From Acanthaster planci (taxonomy: Eukaryota; Echinodermata; Asteroidea; Valvatida; Acanthasteridae), in assembly GCF_001949145.1 (NCBI RefSeq), contig NW_019091423.1:97152-161151 (forward strand): a DNA stretch of 64,000 nt, in the 5' to 3' direction. Under the pieces are notes generated by a model, which was not told the origin of the DNA, searched no databases, and saw only the letters and a program-made list of their open reading frames with translations. The translations under genes and the position numbers were made by a program. Below are positions 49,101 to 59,100 of the stretch, piece by piece; the first letter of the stretch is position 1; each line of letters starts with the position of its first letter.

Positions 49101-52100
49101 GGTTCTGCAAAAGCTGGCAATCAGACTTTTGATGATCTAGCATTGTGTACAGCTGCTATTACAGAATCTCGCCCAAGATGCCAGGATGTAACGAAGTAAG
49201 GGTACCACAAGCGTACCTCCATTCACAATTTGGGTTTCCTCAGAAAGATTTGGGTTTTATGAATGACTACCATGTTCAGTATGAGATGTACTCAGGCAGA
49301 AAAATTAGCTTTTCCAGAAAGCTTTTCGTAGTTAACATACCCAAACTCACCCCAAGAGGGTAACAAATATCAGTTAGCCTTCTATAAAGGATTCCTCCCC
49401 AATTGTATTTTTTATGCCAGCAGTCCTAAGCCAACAAACAAATCTCTGAGATGGTCAACTGACTTTTTCCCCTTGTTGATCAGCTCTTCAATGCTGTAGG
49501 ACTTCTTCTCCTTGAGTTTCTTGGCATCTTTGATCATCTTGAGAAGTATGCTGGCACGGTCTCTGGACTTCTCCATGTTGCCTGGATGGAAAGGAAGGCC
49601 AGTCCATAAAAATAGTAACAACAAATTCAATACAAGTCAGTATGATGCCAAAGCAATTGCTTTGAATTCTTGACCTGCAGAAGAAAATACGTTTTAAATA
49701 GATCAAGCTGAAATATGCAGTTAGCTATGTGAAGATGCCAACAGAAACTGGGTGTCAGTTGTTTTAAAAGTTCAGGGAGAATTAATTGTACGTGCTGACA
49801 GTTTGATGAACCGACTAAAAGACACTTTGTATGTATGTAATGAACGGGTCATTAATAGAAAAACAAGTAATCAATCAATCTTTAACAATTCACAACTCTA
49901 ACAACCCAGAGCGTACATACACGTACGTGTATGTACATTGTACACGCACAAAATGCGGATATTGAATAAGAGGACAAGAAAGCATTTCTGATGACTCAAT
50001 GTCCACATTTGACAGTTGTGAGGTCTTCCAAAAGGTTCAAGTATGAACTGAAGAGGACATGAGGGCTGTCCAGGACTGTTTGTGGCTTCAAGAAATAAAA
50101 ACACGGTCACATGTAAACCAGGAGGGGACAGGGGAAAGCAATGTGAAGGTAGGTCATATGTATGCCTCCCACTCCAGTTCTTGTCATAGCTGATAGGAAG
50201 CACGTACCTTCGGCAATGATGTATCTCTGCATACAGCCACACGGCTTGGAGGAGATGTGCAGACAAGCCAGTCTGTCAGCTGCGGGAACAATGGAAGTAC
50301 GTTCAAAGTCAGAGACAACTTCAGGGTTAAGCCGGCAATGTGACCCGGTACTGCAGTGAGAGGATAGCCACCGCCTCCATAGCGTTCTGAAATCACATAG
50401 CTACACGTGCTGCCTATTTGACATCCATTCATTTTGACTGACCCGGTCCTCAAGTAGGTGTAACGCACTGAATGCAGTGACCATTCCTCGGTGTGCGGAT
50501 ATTGGAGCTATTGGACCTATGTCACGAATCACATGAGCAACAAGATGGCTGTTCACAGACCCTCTATTCCCTTGGTCATGTAATCAGACTGACAATGGTA
50601 GCCTGAAAGGTCTCTTGCTGTAAGTGGTACCTTGTCGTTCATATTAAAATACCTACTGGTTTAGATCTAAGCGGTGTTACAATGGCTTTGTATTTTTAGT
50701 GCCAATGTGGAGATTTCTAAATACCGCAGTAAGTGCAAAATGATTGATTTCTGGTTTGCTCTAAATGAGGAAGACTGCTACACAGGATCATAATACTTCA
50801 TTTCTAGCAGGTTAGGAGGGAGCACATGCAGTCAATTTAATCCCCCTTAGAATTCTACAGATTGGCAAAGTGACACAGGCAACGCAAATAGTTGACTGTT
50901 AAATACATACATAATGACAGCTAAGTGCAGTACCTTGGCATTGAAAGTTAGCCTGGGAATGGGAAATTCTCTTCACATTTTTCTCTTCCAAAGGAATTAA
51001 TTTTCAATTTCAACAATGGGAAAAGATTTGCACACCTGACACACAAGTGGAAAGACGTTATCATGCTTTTTCGCACAAGTGAAAAAACATTTTCAAGCCT
51101 TGTGAAATGTGAATGCAAACAGGAATTCTTTTCACCAAATTTCCTATTCCTATTCACACTGTTAACTTTTAATAGCAATGAATGTTCATACAGTTTTGGA
51201 TTGGTGAACATGTGTGTGAGCATTCATTTCACAAGCAAACCTTGTGTCATGTCCACCTGATCAGGTTCACATTTCATGAATGGCTCAGCAAAATTCCACT
51301 TACCGTCTGGGTCTTTCAGGCCTTCGACGAGTGAAGAGGCAAATCGTTTGGCTTCCTCTAGGTACTTCAGCTTGTCTTGGTCAGTGGCCTTAGGCACTTT
51401 GTATCGATCCTGGTTCTTTTCTTGTCTGTCAAAACGGATTCCTAAATAAATTGAGAGGAAAAGGCCTTCAGAAAACTGAAATTTGGACCCAAACATTATG
51501 ACATGCAATTAATGAGGAATTTTTCCTGCAAGATTTGACTCTCTCAGCTTGTTTTTAAAGGGAGGGTGGAAGACGGATACTTCATGTGGGAAGTTATATG
51601 AAGGAGGAGGGAGGCTCAGTACCCACCACAAGCATTACAGAGAGTCAGTCGCTTCTTGGTCTCAGGGTCAGTCTTGTAACGAATCCCAAACACCCTCTTC
51701 CTCTTAGGAGCAGCTGCATGTCCCTTGCTGGTCAGACATCGGCCAGGCTTGACAATATAATTGGAACCACACTTATCACAACAGAATGGGGTTCCGTCTT
51801 CAAAAAGAGAGAAATGAACACAGCAAAAAATAACATTCTGATGAAAGAGGAAAGCAGTCCAATTCAAACCTGGTCAGCCGCTAGCTGACTCTCAGCCAAG
51901 TAGAGCCAAGACCTTGGATCTCTCACAAGTTGTCACAAACCACAACTCAAATCTCAAGCGCTGAGGGAAGATAATATACTTGAAAGGGTAGAATTAAATA
52001 TTGTACGGTTCATACATGCCAGGTGTATTCAGTTTAACCACATCAGGCCAGAGACTAAGTGAAAACTGTCTGGCTATCTGTACACACCGGCACAGCTGAC

Positions 52101-54815
52101 AAGTTCAACCATCAAGTGTACCTAGACTAATCTCTGGCTGACGTCTAAACATTACTCATCTTCTGTTTGTTTGTACACACATACATGTACAAAGTCTAAG
52201 AGGTCTATGGAAACGGATCATGTGCTGAACATCAACTTAGCCATAGTGTACAGCCTGTTATACCATCAAATATTACTCCATAGGTGCACCCTGGAGTGTT
52301 GAAAAATATGAGAACGCGGTAATAACTATCACAAAAATATTGTTCAAATGATTTTGGCGAATCACTTTTTGTGGCATTTGGTTGTATATCCAGAAGCTGG
52401 CAGCTATGCAGCTATTGCTTTCTTCTGAAGTAAAAAACTCCACTGACAAGTTTTTAAAAATACCAGGAATGGATAGTCAGGTTGGCGTAGTGTTTCTTTC
52501 CTCGTCTGTGGATTGAGTTTTCAGTCCCAACCTCTAAAACTAAACGTTTCTTCATTGTCTTTGTCACTCATTATCATGCTATAATTGGTGCAAAATGTGC
52601 AGTTGGACGATCAGATAAATAAATATAATCAAATAAACTACGGTTTTTATCTGCATGTACATATACAAAGAGAGGTGTGGCCCAGTGCTTTTAAATGCCT
52701 GATAATATCTAGGCCTTCTCTCTCTTAACATATTCAACAGCTCTGTCATTTTCCCTTCTAGAAAAATGTCCCGTTGGAGCCCAGACAATTGCCCCCTCCG
52801 CATCTTTTGAGCTCAATTTAAAGCATGCGCGGCCTTGTTACCTTGGTTGACATCAGGTTGTCCCAGTTTCCTTGCAGCACGGCGTGCTGTACCCAGACGT
52901 TTCTGTCGGGTGTCCTGAACCTCGGGGACGAAGTACTTGGAGGGTGTTTTGGTCCGGCAGCTGCGTCGCATTTGTGAAACCTTTTTGGGGAATATGAGAG
53001 CAAAGAGTACTGCTGCAGATCAAATTCCCTCACGTCAGCGAACCTCGTGCATGCGGTCTATTACTAATCCAATGTACGTGTACATAGGCATTCTGTTCTA
53101 TGGCACACCAAACCTCTATGATAATGTAGGCAGTCTATACCTTTGCAAAATATGCACAATGTACACGCAAATGGGTGTGCAAAGATGTTAAGGTACAGCT
53201 TCTTTCAGCCCAAGGCTGTCCCTGTATATTCTTGTGCTGAGTAAATAAAAACACCGAGAAAATTGTAAAGAATACTCAAATTGTTTTAGACACTTTCGTG
53301 CCTTTAACTAAATGGATTGTCTTTGATTGGCCGATATAACAGATCTGCATGAGGATTTCAGACCTATTTATGAAGAGAGATCACAAGTTACACATTTTCA
53401 ACAGTCTTTGCTTAAAAACATGATGTTACATTAGTGTTGAAGTAATTTTCAATGATCACCTTCAATTTTGATGATGTGCAGGTATCCTTGAGTTGCTTGT
53501 CTTTGCTTGCCGTGGATTCTTCACTATGTTGATCAGCACTTTCTGACAAAGTTGCCGTTTCAATACTACGGGCATTCCTGGCTGATAGCACAGAATAAGT
53601 TACTACATGTAAGTACAGATACTTTTGAAACAAGATTGGGATGCGGTTTAGAATGCTTCAGGAAATGTTACTTAATGAGTTTGTTACACCCTAACTATAG
53701 CATCTCTCCCAGGGATAGACAGTCCCAACTGCAGTGCAGCAGTTGGGCTGGCTGAACTATTGTTGACCAATTTCTATAGAAAATTTCTCAACCTCATCCA
53801 AGTTTATGCATCTCACACTTGACACAATTCATCTAATATATGGCACTTCAGCTATGACATGGCATTGTAAACAATACGAGTTTGGCACATGCACAGTTGC
53901 ACACTGGACCGTTTACCCCCAGAACTGTGAGGTGCGATGTCCACCCGCTCCCATGAATGTGTGGGGTCCGACATCCACCCCGCTCCCAAGAACGTTCGTT
54001 GTTCGTGTAGCGGGGCGGACGACAGACCCCACAGTTCTGAGAGTAGGCTTATGCTGTAGTTGGGCTGGCCCAACTATAGCACTCTAGTACTGGGACGGTG
54101 AAATGGGACTGATGCTCTAGTTGGAGCGTAACAAGTTAAAGCCTGCTGATTTACAATTCATGTGCAAGAGGACCTACCTGTATAAATGGATAAATAGGCC
54201 CTAAGCCCTGTAGAAATAGCTTAAGCCTTAATGAAGGTAGGCCTGATCGGTTTTTCCAAGTTCCCAAAATACGAGCATTAGCCTATTACTATTAGCCTAA
54301 GCCTAGCCTAACCCTAATGCAGACATTACATTCCAGTCATGCCTGTGCTATTTTGATCAGAATGATGGAACTACATGTATGAATCAGAATTACCCCTGGG
54401 TGTGTAAACCTGTGTACACGTATGATGTACATGTACAAAAGTACAGTCTACATCAACGTCAACGGAAAATGTAAGAGTTCAAAGAAATCTCACTCTAAAA
54501 CTATAAACGTCCTGTCCTTAAAAACGAACACAGCTTGCCTCCCGTAGGCCAAAAGTTTTATACACTATGCGCTGAGTAAGGTATGGAGAATTGTGCTACG
54601 AATCACAACTAAATAAGGTCCATTACCAACATACCACGAACTTCTCTTCCGATTCGGTTGGTTCTACCACCCCGAACTTTCGTCGGCTTTCTTCCACGGC
54701 CCACAGTTGATCCATGGGCTGATTTTTTTGTGGAATCTCTTTGCCTTGAAAGGAGAAATTCCTCATTTTCTTCGGCATCTTCGGACGAACAAAAGAACTC
54801 AACCAGCGTCGCCAT
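43131..54815 (-). CDS. Unrecognised protein: AT-hook-like motif, GATA-like zinc finger, Q-rich C-terminus; 12 exons
   Basis: Seen: exons (5' to 3') 54815-54635, 53581-53460, 52980-52842, 51797-51627, 51441-51304, 49581-49440, 48372-48093, 47290-47188, 46462-46146, 45689-45447, 44838-44695, 44265-43131. All are GT-AG (two donors are GTTTGT) with matching phases, giving about 1037 aa if one extra base near 44120 is ignored. Order: acidic start; GRGRKP AT-hook-like motif (39-44); basic zone (102-147); C154-x2-C157 with C201-x2-CG (CNACGIRF) resembling a GATA finger with a long 43-residue loop; charged helical region (about 205-425); a KVSNCANFITLVTGCSLSTI segment (about 427-446); then long Gln-rich blocks (about 532-870). 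Inference: nuclear, DNA-binding transcription regulator. I do not recognise an orthologue. It is head to head with ZZZ3 and tail to tail with XAB2. Confidence 0.88.
44120..44121 (-). other. Apparent single-base frameshift in the last exon
   Basis: The frame entering the last exon from 44265 reads to ...QQLLQEIPEPNQ and stops about 55 nt on. Dropping one C in ATTCCAGAAC (GG at 44120-44121 on the plus strand) gives QQLLQEIQNQINVQQNNMHQ and joins the 324-codon frame to the stop at 43131. Exon length is 1135, one more than a multiple of three. Sequencing error, allele or true lesion cannot be told apart. Confidence 0.8.
46610..46737. mobile_element. GTCYATCACAAG fold-back family, copy 1
   Basis: Ends GTCCATAGCAAGTTATTTCA and, read inward from the right, GTCTATCACAAGCCATCGGC. 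Inner words CAGTCACCAGAC and GTGACTTGAC are shared with copies 2 and 3. In intron 8 of the Q-rich gene. Confidence 0.65.
47793..47938. mobile_element. GTCYATCACAAG fold-back family, copy 2
   Basis: Terminal inverted repeats GTCTATCACAAGTCTTTCA and GTCCATCACAAGTCTTTTCA. The interior AAAAGCATTCCTATGTCATC, CTGCTACTTACGACTGGGCT aligns with copy 3. In intron 7 of the Q-rich gene. Confidence 0.75.
53683..54132 (+). mobile_element. GTTACG-family MITE, copy 3, with a nested element
   Basis: GTTACACCCTAACTATAGCA at the left and GTTACGCTCCAACTAGAGCA read inward from the right. The interior (ACTATTGTTGACCAATTTCT, CTCACACTTGACACAATTCA) matches the XAB2 intron 1 copies. It is 150 bp longer than copy 2 because of an insertion at 53920-54039. 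Lies in intron 1 of the Q-rich gene. Confidence 0.9.
53920..54039. mobile_element. 120-bp palindromic element nested in MITE copy 3
   Basis: Begins CAGAACTGTGAGGT and ends ACCCCACAGTTCTG, so its termini are inverted repeats. Absent from copies 1 and 2. GC-rich interior with GTGGGGTCCG. A segment near 19.16-19.25 kb (TGTGGGGTCCGTCGG, TACAGTTCTGGG) looks like a distant relative. Confidence 0.75.
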
Positions 54816-55110
54816 TTTTGTCTTCTCCTTAATTTAGACGAATTACTGAATATTCAGAGTAATGAATATTTATTTTGTATTTATTTTGGATCAGGATATA
54901 ACATTTAATGTGAAGGAACAAATCTTAAATATAAACATAATTTTTTTTTAAGTAATCATATTTTGAATTGTTTTAATTTTCTTTACACAGGTTTAAGTCT
55001 GTAGGCTTAGATTTTTTACATATATGGAATGTAATTTTACTGATCAAAATTATTCTGTTTCTGTGAATCTTTCCAACACCCCTTAAACTAAATTTGCAAT
55101 ATTCCAAGAT
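54816..55110. promoter_or_regulatory. Probable bidirectional promoter, Q-rich gene / ZZZ3
   Basis: A spacer of about 300 bp separates the start codon of the minus-strand gene (AAAATGGCGACG) from a plus-strand AAGATGGCAGCC (55106-55117). Both resemble the YY1 consensus AAGATGGCGGC often found at 5' ends of TATA-less genes. No canonical TATA box was seen. The plus-strand first exon probably ends at donor TCGTAG/GTGAGCAG near 55257. Inference from layout; transcription starts were not measured. Confidence 0.5.
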
Positions 55111-55257
55111 GGCAGCCTCCATGTGTGGCGAAGGGAAAAGAATCGTCCCCTTAAATCAATAAAATTACACGTAATCTGGCACATTTTGTGAGGCATAGAC
55201 GAATTTTTGATATTCACTACATATTCGTGCGGTGAAAGCTTCATTCAGGGTCGTAGG
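55110..55257 (+). other. Probable non-coding first exon of ZZZ3
   Basis: The DNA after the YY1-like site ends at a good donor (CAGGGTCGTAG, then GTGAGCAG). The next plus-strand acceptor with a pyrimidine tract is at 56010, before the large coding exon. No long frame inside, so it would be 5' UTR. The start position is a guess. Confidence 0.45.
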
Positions 55258-56010
55258 TGAGCAGAGAGGTACTGAAACTTTTACAATTCGTGATAGGGTC
55301 TGTGTGAACTAATACAAACACGACGAGGCGTGGGATGGACGTTGAGGGCGCTTTAAAATGCATTTTTATATTATATTCGTTGCCTTTTAATGCCTTGAAA
55401 ACTTTGTGCTTGTTGGCACAGAGTGAGGAAATGGCCTAAGTTATATTGTTGTTTTGATGTGCTTGTTTGTATTACAAAATGAGCTTCATCAATTACACTT
55501 AGAATAGTTAAAACTTGTGTTGTAATGTTGGCCAAGTAAGTATGATGTGATAGCATGGAACTTGGAGGATTCTCTGTAGTCAAAGCATCCTGTACACCAA
55601 CTTAAACTAACAGTCCATCAGAGTGATGATAAGGCCATGATATGACAAATATTTAAGTCACTGAACCTTGTCATAACATACATGACACATGCATATAACT
55701 ACACGCAGGCTGTTATCACAAATCCTGCTACACAACGATTTTGGTAAGTTGATAATGACGCACTGTTGGAAGGCAAAAGGGGTAACATTTGTTGTTTTTT
55801 CAATACCTTTGTGAAAAGTTATTACACTTAAAATCTGCTTTTGTTCTATCAAGGTTTTGGAAGAGGCATGCAATGCAGTTTCCCTGTGTTCCTTATGTGA
55901 AGTTTTGAGCGGTTATCTACAAGTGTACAAGAACCAACTTATTCTTTGAATGAGGGCACAGTAATCTGAGGCATTCTTTTAATTCATCTCCCTTGTCTGT
56001 CATTTTGCAG
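55258..56010 (+). other. Intron 1 of ZZZ3 (5' UTR)
   Basis: A+T-rich, no coding signal. Ends in CTTGTCTGTCATTTTGCAG. Confidence 0.45.
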
Positions 56011-56018
56011 GTAATAAA

Positions 56019-56135
56019 ATGAAACTTGATTGAGAAATGATAAGTTGAGAACAGGCCACTGGCACAGCATGCTCATTCCTGATGCATGACAAGATTCTTA
56101 TCTTGGCCTGGAGACAGATGCTTTGGCCATCATGA
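56019..56135 (+). promoter_or_regulatory. uORF-dense leader of ZZZ3
   Basis: In the ~120-nt leader before the start codon there are upstream ATGs at 56019 (5 codons with stop), 56037 (4 codons), 56069 (7 codons), 56082 (18 codons) and 56086 (out of frame, running into the coding region). The 56082 uORF ends with TGA at 56133-56135, overlapping the main ATG as ATGA. This could limit or couple translation, if this leader is the one used. Confidence 0.5.
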
Positions 56136-59100
56136 GCATGCGGCGACAGTCCCGAGTATCCAGTCATGCTTCGCTCCCAGAGAACAAGTCAGAGGCTGCA
56201 TTCAATGAGAGGTCAACACGATCTCGCACTTCCTCAGAAGACCTTGTGGTCCTTGAACTCCCGAGGATAGTCAGGACAAAGCGGTCAGGTCATCAGCGGT
56301 CAGGCATTGATGGTCAGCACGACGCCATCAAAAATGGCAAAGCAGGCTCGAGTGCTGTCAGCTTGGAGGGGAAGGCATCGAGACGTGGGTTGCGGAGCAC
56401 AGAGTATTCTGTGGCCAAAGAAACAGATGCTGCTGCCAACGTTGAACACCATAGTGGCGGCGGTGGTGGTGATGCCAATGTCTCAGGACGCACAAGGAAA
56501 AGATCTGGAAGGATAACTAGTACTGCAGAAGAGACTGAAAAGGCTCAAACTCACCTACAAGAAGCCCAAACTGATGGTCGCTCTTTGCGTAGGCGAACTA
56601 GATCGGGTACCTCAGTGGATGGTGTTGGCAATGGCCCTGCTGAAAGAACAAAAGACAATGACCCAGACAATTCCCAACAGAAAAGTTGTGGAGAAGAGGT
56701 TTCTAGTTCGCATAAAACCTCACCAAGCAAGATTGCAGAGGAGGATGCGAATACATCAGATGGGAGGAAGGATATTGATGAGGTTACATCTTTAAATGAG
56801 CATCATCAAAAGTCGGAAGACTTACCACAATCTACCTCAGTACACAAAATCTCCAATGCATCAAAATCTCAGCAAACAAGACCAGGAGAAACAGTGGTGC
56901 AGGCAGGAACTATAACTATAGCTTCCATTGGATCACAAGGCTGCTCTGAACAACCTCGCGAAGTTAGAAACAAGATGCCTAAGCTCAACCTTCCTTCTGC
57001 ATCCTCCGAAGAACCTCTTTCACGAACTAGTCCAAGGAGAGCGCGGCAGTCTCACTCTCAGTCTAATGAAAGTAAAAATAGTCTCATGAATGACAAGCAA
57101 GAGGTGTCCGAACCTGACCCTGCCACAGAGGGTCAGTGTTTGGCAAGCAATGGTATCAGGGGAGGCAAGACAACTCCCAGGAAAAGAACCAGGAGTAGTA
57201 GCACCAGCATCTCTCCAAGGAAGCCTCCAGAGAGCCAAGATGTAGGCCCACCTGAGCCTGGCTCACCAAAAAGACGGAGGACAGGGACAGTGTGTCGGGA
57301 CCTCTCCCAGGATTTTGACACAGCTACGCTAGCGAGCACAGATATCACCCCCTCTTCTTATTCACAATCAGAATGCAATAATGAAATAATGGCTGACCCT
57401 CAGGACGCTTCTGCAAGCATAGACAGAACTCTAGAAGCAACTCTTAATGATGGAGACGGCAAAGAAACTTCAAAATCTATCACCTTGACACCTGATAGTT
57501 TTGATACTAGAACCACTGCAAATACTGTTGGAACTGAAGTTTCCCTCCCACAGCGATCCAGACACAGGAGTGGAACTTCCCCAAGGGGTTCCCCACTAAA
57601 ACAGGCTCAGCTGGACCTCACAAAGTCCCCCACCAGAAGGGGTCTTAGGTCAGGCGGGGCCATCCCAGAAACCCCTCCAGAGGAGATCCAGGGGTCAGGA
57701 GTCACTGACAACAACACTGATAACAACAGGGTAGAAACAACGCCTTCAGTGAGCCCCACCATCAGTCCGAGGAAGTCCTCAGGAAAGAAAAAAGGTTCCG
57801 GCAAGAAGGATGGTGTCCTTCCAAAGGAGGAGGGGAGGGAGTTAGTGGGGGAGTCCAGAGAGCAGACCCAGGAGGCGGGTCTCAGCAGAGAGGATGTTGA
57901 TTGTCAGGCGGAGGAGTGGTATGAGGATGTGGATGAGACGGAGCCTTTCTACTTTGAGTCTGATCACATGGCCATCAAAGGAAATAAAGAGTGAGTTGGC
58001 GTGTCCTCTCTCATGCATGTACACTGAAGTTAGATTTTGTGTGGACAGTGAAGACAAAGGGGTTTTTAATCCATGTTTTTGTCTCTCCCCATGTTGTGGT
58101 TGAGTTGAGTGAATCTCCGCATGCCCATCACAAGTCATGCAGTCCGAAGCCAAGTCTCAACCTATTCAAATGTACCGTGATCAAAGCATTCCGTTGTTGT
58201 TCATCCAGTTACTTGTGACTGGGCTTGTGGGAAGACTTGTGGAGAGACATGTGGAAGGAATTCTCCATTTTTATTTTTCTTCTACAATTAACTTATACGG
58301 GGTCAGGGGAAAAGAAAAGAGGATTTTATAACAATGAGGAAAATATGATATCCTTGTCCCCTGTGGTGCAACAGGGGGGTGGGATTACGCTCGAGCATCA
58401 TGAACTATTTTGGGGGGCAGAGGGAGGATTTCTTTGGTATGTTGCTGCTTTAATACTGGTGAAGCAACAGAGAAATTTCAACATTAAAAGTTACCGTAAG
58501 TTGAAGTACATGTAATGAAGCGGTATACAACTCACCATACGGGTACCGGTACATGTAATTTGTCACAAGGGCCCACAGTTAGTGAAGTATTTTTTCAGTG
58601 AACTGAGCACCCAGCAAAGTGTGATTTTTAAGCATGGACAGATGCAAGTCTGCTTGTATCAAAACAGATCTTAATCAGTGTTCTGTTTGTAAAAGGGCAG
58701 TTGGTAAATTCAAGTCATTCATGTCACATTTTAAAGCCCAAAACAGCTATTTCAAAGAAATTTACATATAATTTTACACATTGGGCAAACATGTACATGC
58801 ACTTGCATGTAACGAGAACAAGTGGATCACATCGGTGTTCTGTTGTAGTCCACAAATCGATCCAAAGTCATCTAGTCTTAAGTTACATGTTACTCCAATG
58901 AAATAGCACAAAGGTTACTTCATTAATATTCATCCCCTGTTAGTTGTTGCTAAGTTTGTGATTTCACTTGCAGTTTGCTTGAAACTACACTCCTGCTGAA
59001 TTTGTGATGAACTTGTCTACATCACTTAGTCACGCATTGCTAATCCAACTTAATACGTGTTAAGCAGTTTGGGACAGTCTCAAATGTCAGGACGTTCCTT

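Noticed and set aside
56123-56131. Start of ZZZ3 placed at 56123
   Set aside because: That codon is TTG. The first ATG in frame is at 56132.
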